From assembly GCA_016721195.1 (NCBI GenBank), contig JADKIO010000010.1, forward strand, positions 80,001-137,331: 57,331 nucleotides of DNA. The letters run 5' to 3'. Positions 10,562-19,933 of the stretch are shown piece after piece. Every line of letters starts with the position of its first letter. The first letter of the stretch is position 1. Origin of the DNA: Candidatus Geothrix skivensis (lineage in GTDB: Bacteria; Acidobacteriota; Holophagae; Holophagales; Holophagaceae). The notes under the pieces were generated by a model that had not been told where the DNA came from, did no database searches, and worked only from the letters and a program-made list of their open reading frames with translations. Position numbers and translations under genes: made by a program.

Positions 10562-12202
10562 ATGAATCTGATCAGCTGGATCTTCCTCATCCTCTTCTTC
10601 GCGGCCGCTGGTGTGGGCCTCCTGATGGCTCTGCGGGCGCAGAAGGCCACCGTGGAGGCGTCCCGGGCCCAGGCCAAGGCCGAGTCCGATATCAAGGCTG
10701 AACGCGAGCGGCTGCTCGAGGAAGCCAAGCGGGAGGCCCAGCGGCTCACCGAGCGCGGCCTCAAGGATGCCGAATCCTACCGCAAGGAATCCGAGCTCAA
10801 GGCCAAGGAGCAAGCCCTCCAGGCCCGGCAGGAGGCTGAGAAACTGCTGACTGAGCGCCAGAACAACCTGGAGAAACAGGAACAGCGCATCCAGTCCAAG
10901 GAGCAGGGCCTCCAGTCCAAGGAGGAGGGTCTCGATAAGAAGCTCCAGCAGGTGGACCAGAAGACCAAGGATCTCGAGGTGCTGTCGGATAAGCGCAAGG
11001 CCGAGCTGGAGAAGCTGGAAGCCAAGCAGGTGGAAGCCAAGCAGCTGGTGGAAGAGCAGTCCCGGAAGCTGGAGGAGATCGCAGGCCTGACCAGGGATGA
11101 CGCGAAAAAGGAACTGATCTCGCAGCTCGAGTACTCCGCCCGGATGGACGCCGCCAAGCTGGTCCGGCGCATCGAGGATGAGGCCCAGGAAGAGGCCGAC
11201 AAGAAGGCCCGGTGGACCATCGGCGCCGCCATCCAGCGGGTGGCCTCTGACGTGGTCACCGAGCAGGCCGTCAGCTCCGTCCAGCTGCCCAGCGATGACC
11301 TCAAAGGCCGCATCATCGGCCGCGAAGGTCGCAACATCCGGGCCCTGGAAAAGGCCACGGGCTGCGACCTCATCGTGGACGACACGCCGGAGAGCATCGT
11401 CGTGTCCAGCTTCGATCCCATCCGCCGCGAAGTGGCCCGCCAGGCCATCCTCAAGCTGCTGGCCGACGGTCGCATCCACCCCGCCCGCATCGAGGAAGTG
11501 GTCGAGAAGGTCAAGGTGGACATGGATCAGCACCTCAAGGAGATCGGCGAGGCCGCCTGCATCGAGCTGGGCTTTCCCGATGTCCACCCCAAGCTGCACA
11601 AGCTCGTGGGTCGCCTGAACTACCGCACCTCCTACGGCCAGAACGTGCTGGAGCACACCAAGGAGGTGGCCCGCATCGCCGAGTACATGGCGGGCGAAAT
11701 GGGTTCAGATGCCCGGCTGGCTCGCCGCGCGGGACTCTTCCACGACATCGGCAAGGCCATCGATCGGGAGGTGGAGGGAACTCACATCGAGATCGGCATG
11801 CAGCTCATGCAGCGCTACGGGGAAAAGGAAGAGGTCATCCACGCCATGAGCTGCCACCACGGGGACTTCGAGCCCCGCACGGTGGAGGCCATGCTCATCA
11901 CCGCGGCCGATGCCCTCAGCGCAGCAAGGCCCGGCGCCCGCCGCGAGATGCTGGAGACCTACGTCAAGCGCCTCGAGCAGCTGGAAGGGATCGCCAACAG
12001 CTACAAGGGGGTCCAGAAAAGCTTTGCCATGCAGGCCGGCCGGGAGATCCGGATCCTGGTGGATGCCGGGGCTGTCAACGATGACCAGGCCTACTGGATC
12101 GCGAAGGATGTCTCTCGGCGCATCGAGTCGGAGATGCAGTACCCGGGGCAGATCAAGGTCACGGTCATGCGGGAGCTCCGCGCCGTGGAGATCGCGCGGT
12201 AG
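10562..12202 (+). CDS. rny: Ribonuclease Y
   Basis: 546 residues. An N-terminal membrane anchor (about residues 3-23) is followed by a long charged coiled coil (about 25-195). Next come a KH RNA-binding domain (LKGRIIGREGRNIRALEKAT, about 243-262) and an HD metal-dependent phosphodiesterase domain (GLFHDIGKAID near residue 395, then MSCHHGD). RNase Y is a membrane-bound endoribonuclease that starts mRNA decay. ATG 10562 follows TTGGAG; an upstream TTG is open but would add only four residues. The gene follows the zapA/6S region and ends before a convergent regulator gene. Confidence 0.96.
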   Translation: MNLISWIFLILFFAAAGVGLLMALRAQKATVEASRAQAKAESDIKAERERLLEEAKREAQRLTERGLKDAESYRKESELKAKEQALQARQEAEKLLTERQNNLEKQEQRIQSKEQGLQSKEEGLDKKLQQVDQKTKDLEVLSDKRKAELEKLEAKQVEAKQLVEEQSRKLEEIAGLTRDDAKKELISQLEYSARMDAAKLVRRIEDEAQEEADKKARWTIGAAIQRVASDVVTEQAVSSVQLPSDDLKGRIIGREGRNIRALEKATGCDLIVDDTPESIVVSSFDPIRREVARQAILKLLADGRIHPARIEEVVEKVKVDMDQHLKEIGEAACIELGFPDVHPKLHKLVGRLNYRTSYGQNVLEHTKEVARIAEYMAGEMGSDARLARRAGLFHDIGKAIDREVEGTHIEIGMQLMQRYGEKEEVIHAMSCHHGDFEPRTVEAMLITAADALSAARPGARREMLETYVKRLEQLEGIANSYKGVQKSFAMQAGREIRILVDAGAVNDDQAYWIAKDVSRRIESEMQYPGQIKVTVMRELRAVEIAR

Positions 12203-12233
12203 GACCCGACCTGGGGGATCGCCTTCCTCTCAA

Positions 12234-12262
12234 CCACCTGTGGGCAGGGCTCTGCCTGGTGG
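12234..12262 (+). terminator. Hairpin after rny
   Basis: CCACC (12234-12238) pairs with GGTGG (12258-12262) and, inside, GGCAG (12243-12247) with CTGCC (12252-12256) around GGCT. There is no T tract. It lies between convergent rny and the regulator gene and may slow polymerase from either side. This is a weak call. Confidence 0.4.
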
Positions 12263-12294
12263 GGGCGACGTTCTTCACCTTCAGGAACTGGTTC

Positions 12295-12945
12295 CTAGCT
12301 GATCGGACCAAGGTGGATGAGCCCCCGCTTAAGGGCGATGATGGCGGCCTCAGTGCGGTCCTTGGCCTGGAGCTTCCGTAAAAGGTTGTTCACGTGGATC
12401 TTCACGGTGGGCTCCGCCAGCCCCAGGGCGTCTGCGATCTCCCGGTTGCGCTGACCCTCAGCCAGGAGCTTGAGCACATCGACCTCGCGGGGGGTCAATC
12501 GCTCCGATTCCATGGCCTCCACCAGCCGGGCCGCCGTGGCCGGCGGAAGGTAGCGCTTGCCGGCGGCGACGGCGCGCACGGCCTCGATGAGGGTGGCCCT
12601 GCGCACGCTCTTGAGCAGGTAGCCCCGGGCTCCCGCCTCCAGGGCCCGCTGGATGTCGGCGTCCCCGTCGAAGGTGGTGAGCACGAGGATCTTGGCCTCG
12701 GGATCCTCCCGGCGGATGGCCAGGATGGCCTCCACGCCGGTCTGCCCAGGAATCTGCAGATCCATGATGGTCACCGTGGGCCGGAGGGTCCGCCAGCTGT
12801 TCACGGCCTCCTTGCCGTCGCTCGCTTCTCCCACCACTTCCAGATCGGGTTCGCCTTCATGGAGGATGGAGACCAGGCCATCACGCACGACCGGGTGGTC
12901 ATCCACGATGAGCAGACGGATCCTATCGGTTGGGATCGTGGTCAT
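12295..12945 (-). CDS. NarL/LuxR-family response regulator
   Basis: 216 residues. The receiver domain (about 6-125) has the acidic pair in LLIVDDHPVVRDGL, the phosphoacceptor Asp in TIMDLQIPG (near residue 58), the conserved Thr in VLTTFDG and the Lys in GYLLKSV. The C-terminal LuxR helix-turn-helix (LTPREVDVLKLLAEGQRNRE, VKIHVNNLLRKL) binds DNA as a dimer. ATG 12945 overlaps the kinase stop in an ATGA junction with GGAGG upstream; a GTG nine bases earlier is less likely. It forms a pair with the kinase. Divergent placement from the cytochrome cluster suggests, by inference, that it controls those genes. Confidence 0.95.
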   Translation of the reverse strand: MTTIPTDRIRLLIVDDHPVVRDGLVSILHEGEPDLEVVGEASDGKEAVNSWRTLRPTVTIMDLQIPGQTGVEAILAIRREDPEAKILVLTTFDGDADIQRALEAGARGYLLKSVRRATLIEAVRAVAAGKRYLPPATAARLVEAMESERLTPREVDVLKLLAEGQRNREIADALGLAEPTVKIHVNNLLRKLQAKDRTEAAIIALKRGLIHLGPIS

Positions 12946-15872
12946 GGACGCCACCTCCGGATGGGTAGTGTGATGGTAATGCGGGATCCGAGCCCCTGGC
13001 TGCTATCAATATCCAGCTGGCCCCCGAGCTGCTTGAGGCTTTCCCGGATGCTGCGCATGCCGTAGCCGGCCACGTCGGCCGAGGGATCGAAGCCCCGGCC
13101 GTCATCTTCGATGCAGAGGCGCACCACCCTCCCCTCGAACTGGAGTACCGCGCGTACCCAGCGGGCCTTGCCGTGCCGCAAGGCGTTGGTGAGCATCTCC
13201 TGGGCCATGCGCAGGAGCTCCTCCTCAAGGCGTTCCGGGAGGCGCCGGGGCTTGCCCACCATGGCCAGCTCCACCTGGATGTCCGTGCCTGCCAGCAGGC
13301 GGTCGGCCAGCAGGCGAAGAGCGCCCAGGAGGTCGGTGCCTTCTGGTTTCCGCGATCGGAGGACCATGACCGACCGCCGGGCCTCCTGGAGGCTGGCAAC
13401 GGCCAGATTCCGGGCATGGTCGAGCCGGGTCAGGATGGGCGCCGGATCCCCCTCCATGCGGGAAAGCTTGGCTTCTGCTGCTTCCAGCTGGATGATCACG
13501 CCCGTGAAGCCCTGGGCCAGGTGGTCGTGGATCTCCCGGGCCATGCGGTTCCGTTCCGCCAGCACCGCCGAGCGGGCCTCCACCTGCTGGACTCGCAGGC
13601 GGTAGATCCACCAGCCGAAGGCAAGGACCAGCAGGGCGCCCAGCCCCCAGAAGACCGGCCGCTGATAGAAATAGGGCTGGATGACGACCTCGATGGACTG
13701 CTCCTGTGGTGGCCCTTCCTCATCGATGCGCCAGGCCTGCAGCACGAAGCGGTAGGACCCGGGCGCCAAGTTCGAGTACCCGCAGAAGCGGCGATCGCCC
13801 GCATCGTTCCAGACGTGGTCCCAGCCTTCCAGCCGGTACCGGAATCGGACCTTGTTGGCCCGGGTCAGGGATGTGGCCGTGTAGTAGACCTCGAAGAGGT
13901 GGGTGCCCGCGGGCACCTGGATCGATGGGGCGACCGGAAGGACCGTTTCGTCGCTTTCTGCCTTCAGGATGTGGAGTCGCAGGGCTGGGCCAGGTCGCAC
14001 CGAGGTTCGGCTGTCGATCCGTGTCAAACCCCGCGTCGTCGGGAAGTAGAGAAGGCCTTCCCGGGTGAGGCAGATGCTGGGCTGGGAGCCCCCGCTGGTC
14101 TCCCGGGAGGGCATGCCGTCGTGGTGATCGAAGACCACCCCGGGAATGGGGCCGGCCTCTACCAGACTCCGGAGAAGCGCTGCCCTGGCGATCCGAAGGA
14201 CACCCTGCCCCGTGCTCAGCCAGAGGTGGTGGGACTGATCCTCGACCATCCCGTGAATGTCCAGAAACAGGGGGCTGGAGCGACGGTCGCCAAATTTCTG
14301 GAACGCACCGTCCCGGTAGCGCCTGAGTCCATCGAAAGTACCCATCCAGAGGAAGCCATCTTCGTCCAGGAAGAGCGACTGGACCCCGGTCGAATCCAGC
14401 CCTTCGGCCCTGCCGAGCCAGCGGATCTGGCCCGATTCGAGAATTCCCAGCCCCTGGGTGCGGCTCGCCAGGAACAGGGGTCCAGAACCCCCCCCGGCCA
14501 TGGCCAGAACCCCATGAATCGTCGGGAAGAGCACAAAGGCGCCGCTGGGGCCCAGCCGGAGCAGGCCCTGCCGCATGGTGGCGAGCCACAGAACGCCCTG
14601 GCTATCTTCGTAGAGGGACAGGATGGGATCCGGCTGGGGGCCCCCGGACCACTGGACCTGGCGGAAGCGGCCCTGGTCCAAGACATGCAACTCGCCGCCC
14701 CGGGTGCCGATCCATAGTCCGCCCGCCCGGCGGGGCCAGAGAGAAGTGATCGGGTTGTTGGCAGAAAAGGCTGTGGGAACCCGTTCAACCATGCCATCCC
14801 GGATCCTTCCCAGGACCTGGTCGCCGGTGAGGCACCAGACGGTGCCCAGGGTGTCCTCACAGACCATCGAGGCTGGCTCTTCCCGGTCGGCGTTCTTCCT
14901 GGACAGCTGAAAGAACGGTACGGGGTAGAGCAATTGAAGCCCGCGCTCCTTGCTGCCGGCCCAGAGGGCACCCGAGCTGTCCTCCAGGAGGGTGATGGGC
15001 GTCCAACGCGGGCCCAGGAGGGACGGCGAAGCCTCCAGCCGACCCACCTGTGTGCGCCGATAGAGTCCGCCCTGCTCAAGGCCGATCCACAGGCTCCCCT
15101 GCCGATCCACCAGCAGGGCGCTGACGGGCTTGGAGGGCAGCCCCCGCAACCAGACGGGCTTCTCGAGTCGGCCCTCGTTCAAGACGAGAAGCCCCTGGGA
15201 GCGGGTACCCACCAGGACCTCGCCGTCCACGCCGACTTCGATGGCTGTGATCTCAGCGACCGTCAAGGCGGCCAAGGACAGACGCCCATTCCGGAGGCGC
15301 CAGAGCCCCGATCCCGCGGTGCCTACCCAGATGGTTCCTTTGGCATCATCCACCATGGCCCGGATGCGCAGGTGGCCCTCTTCCGTCGCCACCGGCTGAA
15401 AGCGCGTGCCATCGAAGCGGAGCAGGGGGCCTTCTGTGGGAGCGGCCCACAGGGTGCCTTCGCGGTCCCGGAGCAGACGGCGGATGGGTTGGTTCGGCAG
15501 ACCTTCTCCAGGGCCAAAGGCCTGGATGAGGCCCTTCTGCAGCCTGTAGAGGCCGGGCCCCGAAGTCCCGATCCAGAGCGCGCCGCCCCGGGTTTCCGCG
15601 AGGCACTGGACCTCATTGCGGTCGAACCCCGGCAGGTTGAGCCGGGAGTAGTGATCGAAGGCTGCGCCGTCGAAACGGACCAGGCCCGCCTCGGTGCCGA
15701 TCCACAGGAAGCCATCCCTGGATTCCAGCAGGGCCGAGGCCGTGTCCTGGAGCAGTCCATCCTCGCTGCGCCAGAGCCGATGGGCGTGGGTCTTGAGGGG
15801 CCGGGCAGGGTCCAGGGCAAGGGCCGTGACCGCACTCCAGAGGCAGGGCAGGACGATGGCAAGGCATCGCAT
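12942..15872 (-). CDS. Sensor histidine kinase with periplasmic beta-propeller
   Basis: 976 residues from ATG 15872, which follows AGGGGAG and starts a good signal peptide (MRCLAIVLPCLWSAVTALA). About residues 25-620 are two-component-regulator propeller repeats of the type DGFLWIGTEAGLVRFDG and GSLWIGLEQGGLYR, which build a periplasmic sensor. A Y_Y_Y-type domain follows (GWDHVWNDAGDRRFCGYSNL). One membrane helix lies near 735-755. The cytoplasmic HisKA_3 domain has phosphoacceptor His in REIHDHLAQGF (about 783), and the ATPase domain has EDDGRGFDP. It autophosphorylates in response to an unknown periplasmic ligand and signals to the regulator encoded next. It is divergent from the multiheme cytochrome gene. 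Confidence 0.95.
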   Translation of the reverse strand: MRCLAIVLPCLWSAVTALALDPARPLKTHAHRLWRSEDGLLQDTASALLESRDGFLWIGTEAGLVRFDGAAFDHYSRLNLPGFDRNEVQCLAETRGGALWIGTSGPGLYRLQKGLIQAFGPGEGLPNQPIRRLLRDREGTLWAAPTEGPLLRFDGTRFQPVATEEGHLRIRAMVDDAKGTIWVGTAGSGLWRLRNGRLSLAALTVAEITAIEVGVDGEVLVGTRSQGLLVLNEGRLEKPVWLRGLPSKPVSALLVDRQGSLWIGLEQGGLYRRTQVGRLEASPSLLGPRWTPITLLEDSSGALWAGSKERGLQLLYPVPFFQLSRKNADREEPASMVCEDTLGTVWCLTGDQVLGRIRDGMVERVPTAFSANNPITSLWPRRAGGLWIGTRGGELHVLDQGRFRQVQWSGGPQPDPILSLYEDSQGVLWLATMRQGLLRLGPSGAFVLFPTIHGVLAMAGGGSGPLFLASRTQGLGILESGQIRWLGRAEGLDSTGVQSLFLDEDGFLWMGTFDGLRRYRDGAFQKFGDRRSSPLFLDIHGMVEDQSHHLWLSTGQGVLRIARAALLRSLVEAGPIPGVVFDHHDGMPSRETSGGSQPSICLTREGLLYFPTTRGLTRIDSRTSVRPGPALRLHILKAESDETVLPVAPSIQVPAGTHLFEVYYTATSLTRANKVRFRYRLEGWDHVWNDAGDRRFCGYSNLAPGSYRFVLQAWRIDEEGPPQEQSIEVVIQPYFYQRPVFWGLGALLVLAFGWWIYRLRVQQVEARSAVLAERNRMAREIHDHLAQGFTGVIIQLEAAEAKLSRMEGDPAPILTRLDHARNLAVASLQEARRSVMVLRSRKPEGTDLLGALRLLADRLLAGTDIQVELAMVGKPRRLPERLEEELLRMAQEMLTNALRHGKARWVRAVLQFEGRVVRLCIEDDGRGFDPSADVAGYGMRSIRESLKQLGGQLDIDSSQGLGSRITITLPIRRWRP

Positions 15873-16248
15873 GGCTCCCCTGAGGGAGAATCGGTTTCCT
15901 GCAAAGCGTGGCCACATGGAAGCTGAAGGGTAGGCCATCCCCGTGGTGGGATCAACGAAGAAGGTCTAGATCAAAAGTTCTAACAATAAGGTTCCGTTCG
16001 GGATATGGGCTCAAAGGAGTTCTTGGGGGATAAATAATGAACCAACCAGTCTTGCCTCAGGCCAGCCCAAGGGTATGACTGTCGTGAGAATCAAAATCGC
16101 GGTCAGGCGCCCTTCTTGGGAGAGGTCGACTATTTCATTTCTTCCCGCTGCAAATGGTTGGCCTATATTGAATGTTCTCCACTCACTCCAGTCTTCCAAA
16201 CAAGAGCGTTCGGCTGTCTGGGGCTGCTTGTCCTCCAAAGGTGTCGCC
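15873..16248. promoter_or_regulatory. Divergent intergenic region: sensor kinase / cytochrome cluster
   Basis: 376 bases with no convincing gene, clearly more AT-rich than the surroundings. It must hold the promoters of both the two-component pair and the cytochrome cluster. TATATT near 16173 is a plausible -10 element on the plus strand, without a convincing -35. A small hairpin ATCCC/GGGAT lies near 15938. I could not identify a clear repeated operator for the NarL-type regulator. Confidence 0.5.
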
Positions 16249-18642
16249 ATGAACAAGGCTAGGCGTTGGAACGGGTCGACGGGCCTGCTGGGCCTTCTGT
16301 TGGTGGCCATCTCGATCCTCGGATGCGGCGGCGGCAAAGGAGCCTCCGGGACCGCCCAGAGCTTCTCGAACTACCACCCGGTCGGATGGGTTAACGCGCA
16401 TGCCGCCCCGGCGGTGGCTGGAGTCGAGGCGTGCACCAAGTGCCACGCGATCTCCCTCCTCCAGGTGGGAAGCGGGGTTCCCACCTGCCTGACCACGGGC
16501 TGTCACCACCAGGCCACACCAGGGTTCGCGGGCCCGGGCATCCACGGCCTGCGGGCGAAGTTGGCTGTGAATGCCACCACCGGGGGAAGCCTGGCTTCCT
16601 GCCAGATCTGCCACGCCAAGGATTTCTCCGGCGGCGCCTCGGTCAATGCCTGCGCCACCTGCCATGGCGTGAAGGCACCCCATCCTGCGGCACCCTGGAG
16701 GACCTCCGGGGGAACCTCCTACAGCCACACCTCCACGGACACCTCCAACGCCGCGATCTGCGCCCAGTGCCACTATCCCGGGTCGCCGAACAACCCGGCC
16801 GGACATCCAGCGGCTCCCGCTCCGGCGGGCACCCAGCCTGGCTGCTACAACGCCACCCTCTGCCACGGGGCCGCCGGTTCCGCCCCCCACGCCCTGGGCG
16901 CGATCTGGAAGGATCCCACCAGCGCGGCCTTCCACGGCATCGAGGCCAAGAAGGACCTGAAGTACTGCCAGAGCTGCCACGGCACGCCGGGCACCACCAA
17001 GTTCGATGGTGGCTCGGCCTCCACGGCCTGCTCTTCCTGCCATTCGAAGACCAGCGGGGCCGGAGCCCATTCGACCACCTGGTACAAGGCCAGCGCCGTG
17101 ACCTTCCCGGGCTATGTGCCCTCCCACCGCAATGCCACGGATCCCCTCAATGCCAATGGGTCCTGCGTCATCTGCCATGCCGTGACCAAGACGGGCACTT
17201 CGGCCCTCACCACCGCACCGAGCTGCTACACCGCGAGCTTCGGCAATTCCGAGCACGCGGCCGTGAGCTGTCACGCCAATGGGCCCGGGGTGGCACCCCA
17301 CCTCGTGGGCGCCACCTGGACGGATCCCTTGAATGCCGGGACCACCGATGCCACCTTCCACGGCATCGAGGCCAAGAAGGATCTGCTCTACTGCCAGACC
17401 TGCCACGGAGTTCCCGGGACCAACAAGTTCGACGGCGGCACCAGCACCACCACCTGCTCCAGCTGCCATACCCAGGCGAAAGCCCATGCGGATGTCTGGA
17501 GCAAATCCGGAAGCAGCTTCTCCAGCGGCTCCTATGTCGCCTCCCACCGGAATGCGGCGGACGCCATCAGCCTGACCAAGCGGGCGGCGGTCTGCGGCCT
17601 CTGCCACGTGACCACCGCCGGTGGCGGCACCCCGCCTATGGTTGGTGCCCCGGGCTGCTTCACGGCCTCCTACAACGCTGTTGGCTGCCACGTGAACGGG
17701 CCCGGCGCCGCTGCCCACCCGTCCCCCTTCCTGAGCGGGATGACCACCAGCTCCGGGACGGGCAACACCCACCAGAACGTGACTGCGGCCCAGTTCGCCG
17801 GAGAATGCATCAATTGCCACGACGAGACCGGAGCGGGCACCAGCAAGGTGGGCCCCAGCTGCACCCAGTGCCACGTCTCGAGCTCTCCCTTGGCTGCCGG
17901 CAAGGGGCCGGGCACCTGCCTGTCCTGCCATCCCGATCCCAATTTCCAGACCAAGGGCCCTGCGGGTACCACGTTCCCGAACATCGCCGGTGCCCATGCC
18001 AAGCACATGAACCTGCTGACCCCGCTGGATTGCGCCACCTGCCACACCGGCTCCCTGCCCGGTCAGGGCGGCGCCAACCAGCCCCACTACACCGGGGCGA
18101 ACCGCGGGCCCAACGGTACACCCACCGGGACGGGGCCCGCCCCCGTGACCATGAATCCCCTCTACAAGGCCCAGACGGGAACCCTTGGCACCAACCCCAG
18201 CCTGTCGGCCTTCACCTGCAATGCGGTGAGCTGTCACGGCGGCCAGACCACGCCAGGCTGGCAGAGCGGCAAACTCACCTTCAACGCCACCACCTATTGC
18301 CTCTCCTGCCACAAGATCGCCTCGACAGCCACCCAGTACAACGACGCGACGGGTCGCCACAACAATCCGAATGACCACAACCAGACCTGCAACTACTGCC
18401 ACGACATGAACCCGGCGACGAACAACAAATCCGGCGTCGTGAATCACTTCAAGTACCTGAACACCACGGCGGTCCGGGTCTCGCCGGACCAGCTCTCCAG
18501 CGACACCATCAAGTTCGGAGGCGGCTCTCAGCCCGCCACCGGGGCACTCACCTACACCGTGAATGCCACCATCGGACGAGGCGGGTGCGCCCTCTCCTGC
18601 CATGGGACGACCCACACGACCAACAACAACACCTGGAACTGA
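16249..18642 (+). CDS. Multiheme c-type cytochrome lipoprotein (at least 16 hemes)
   Basis: 797 residues. The N terminus is a lipoprotein signal (LLLVAISILGCGGG, lipid on the Cys). I count 16 canonical CXXCH heme sites. There are also CX3CH (CALSCH), CX4CH (CLTTGCH, CNAVSCH), CX5CH (CYNATLCH) and two longer Cys...CH pairs, the pattern of the Geobacter CxxxxCH...CXXCH family. A 142-residue unit is duplicated (HGIEAKKDL at nucleotides about 16930 and 17356), with a diverged earlier copy. No membrane helix follows the signal. It is probably a surface or outer-membrane electron carrier in extracellular or metal respiration. ATG 16249 was chosen because the signal peptide starts there. It is first in a four-gene cluster. 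Confidence 0.93.
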   Translation: MNKARRWNGSTGLLGLLLVAISILGCGGGKGASGTAQSFSNYHPVGWVNAHAAPAVAGVEACTKCHAISLLQVGSGVPTCLTTGCHHQATPGFAGPGIHGLRAKLAVNATTGGSLASCQICHAKDFSGGASVNACATCHGVKAPHPAAPWRTSGGTSYSHTSTDTSNAAICAQCHYPGSPNNPAGHPAAPAPAGTQPGCYNATLCHGAAGSAPHALGAIWKDPTSAAFHGIEAKKDLKYCQSCHGTPGTTKFDGGSASTACSSCHSKTSGAGAHSTTWYKASAVTFPGYVPSHRNATDPLNANGSCVICHAVTKTGTSALTTAPSCYTASFGNSEHAAVSCHANGPGVAPHLVGATWTDPLNAGTTDATFHGIEAKKDLLYCQTCHGVPGTNKFDGGTSTTTCSSCHTQAKAHADVWSKSGSSFSSGSYVASHRNAADAISLTKRAAVCGLCHVTTAGGGTPPMVGAPGCFTASYNAVGCHVNGPGAAAHPSPFLSGMTTSSGTGNTHQNVTAAQFAGECINCHDETGAGTSKVGPSCTQCHVSSSPLAAGKGPGTCLSCHPDPNFQTKGPAGTTFPNIAGAHAKHMNLLTPLDCATCHTGSLPGQGGANQPHYTGANRGPNGTPTGTGPAPVTMNPLYKAQTGTLGTNPSLSAFTCNAVSCHGGQTTPGWQSGKLTFNATTYCLSCHKIASTATQYNDATGRHNNPNDHNQTCNYCHDMNPATNNKSGVVNHFKYLNTTAVRVSPDQLSSDTIKFGGGSQPATGALTYTVNATIGRGGCALSCHGTTHTTNNNTWN

Positions 18643-18681
18643 GCCTCAACCTGTCATGCCCACCAACCTATAGGAGGATTC

Positions 18682-19032
18682 ATGCATCGCATCACCCTTC
18701 CCGTCTTGCTCCTCGCCGGCGCGTCCCTCGCGGCCGGAGATCCCGCCAAGGATCTGCCCAAGTTCTCGGGAGGCGACTACGTGAAGTACTGGAATGACGC
18801 CTGCGCCCGCTGCCACGGCGCCAACGGCAGCGGCCGCGACAACAGCGGCAAGCCCCTTCCGGACAGTGGCTTCGACTTCACCGACAGCCGCAAGGCCAAC
18901 AAGAAGAAGGACAGCGACTGGATCAAGGTCACCCTGGAGGGCAAGGACAAGATGCCCGCCTTCAAGGACAAGATGACCCAGGCGGATGTCGAGAAAATGA
19001 TCCCCATCATGCGCAAGTTTGCCGCCAAGTAA
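18682..19032 (+). CDS. Small periplasmic cytochrome c (monoheme, class I)
   Basis: 116 residues with a signal peptide (about 1-18, ending ASLAAG) and one heme site, CARCHG, near residue 37. A likely distal Met ligand lies in KDKMPAFKDKM near the C terminus, followed by the terminal helix VEKMIPIMRKFA. It should carry electrons across the periplasm between an inner-membrane donor and the large multiheme lipoprotein. AGGAGG lies 7 bases upstream. It is 39 bases after the multiheme gene and 16 before the next gene, so it is clearly in the same operon. Confidence 0.93.
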   Translation: MHRITLPVLLLAGASLAAGDPAKDLPKFSGGDYVKYWNDACARCHGANGSGRDNSGKPLPDSGFDFTDSRKANKKKDSDWIKVTLEGKDKMPAFKDKMTQADVEKMIPIMRKFAAK

Positions 19033-19048
19033 ACAACCTGGAGCTCCG

Positions 19049-19921
19049 ATGACACGGAAAACCGCCCCCCTGCTCGCTTGCGCCCTCCTGGCCGGGGGGA
19101 CGCTCCGGGCCGAATCGTCCGAGTACCCCCTGGCGATCAACCTTCCCACCGCCGAGCGGATGCAGTACTGGGATATCGGCGTGGTATTCACGCACCGGTT
19201 TGAGCAGGCCGTGAAGGACAACGGCAAGGATGCCTTCGGCCTGGATGGATTCACCTGGGCTGGGCTTGGCTTCACCTTCGGCATCAAGTCGGTTCCGGGG
19301 CTGAATGCCTTCATCTACCGCACGACGGACAACAAGACCTTCACCTTCGGGCTCCAGGAACAGGTCCTGAATGGCGAACGGGTCCGCCTCGCCGTCCGTG
19401 CCGAGCGCTATGACGAGGTCGTTCGGCGGACCGTCACCAGCGCCGGAACGGTGGGCATCTCCGGTCTGGCCATCCAGGTCCCCACGGAGATCTTCATCAC
19501 CGATGACATCATCTTCTCGCTCGTGCCGTCCTACATCACCAGGACCACCACGACCGACCTCATCCTGGCGGTGCCGCCCGGGGCCACGCCGAATACCAAG
19601 CCCAACACAGGCGGCGTCTTCAACGTGGGACTGGGGATCCGCATCGGGTTCACGGAAAAATTCTCCTTCATGGGCGAGTACTACCCCAGGCCCTCCAAGT
19701 TCTCCAAGGCCATGCCCCTTGGCACCACTGATGGCCGCACCTCGTACCAGAATGGGTTTGGGGCCGGGATTTCGTACAAGACCTTCAAGCACCGCTTCTC
19801 GCTATTCGGCACCAACGCCAGCGGAACCACGGCCAACCAGGTCATGAGCGGCGACTTCGGCGGCGGACCGAACCGATCGGCGGATTGGTCCATCGGGTTC
19901 AACGTGGCCCGCGTTTTCTGA
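19049..19921 (+). CDS. DUF5777-like outer-membrane beta-barrel protein
   Basis: 290 residues with a signal peptide (about 1-20, LLACALLAGGTLRA). The mature part alternates short amphipathic strands with turns and ends in an aromatic residue (FNVARVF), as outer-membrane barrels do. YWDIGVVFTHRFEQ and DAFGLDGFTWAGLGF match my memory of the DUF5777 family, which often neighbours cytochrome genes. The role is unknown; by position it could be the pore through which the cytochromes pass electrons, or a partner of the lipoprotein. ATG 19049 with GGAG upstream was preferred to an earlier in-frame start that precedes the signal peptide. Confidence 0.8.
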   Translation: MTRKTAPLLACALLAGGTLRAESSEYPLAINLPTAERMQYWDIGVVFTHRFEQAVKDNGKDAFGLDGFTWAGLGFTFGIKSVPGLNAFIYRTTDNKTFTFGLQEQVLNGERVRLAVRAERYDEVVRRTVTSAGTVGISGLAIQVPTEIFITDDIIFSLVPSYITRTTTTDLILAVPPGATPNTKPNTGGVFNVGLGIRIGFTEKFSFMGEYYPRPSKFSKAMPLGTTDGRTSYQNGFGAGISYKTFKHRFSLFGTNASGTTANQVMSGDFGGGPNRSADWSIGFNVARVF

Positions 19922-19933
19922 TCCAGGAGCTTC

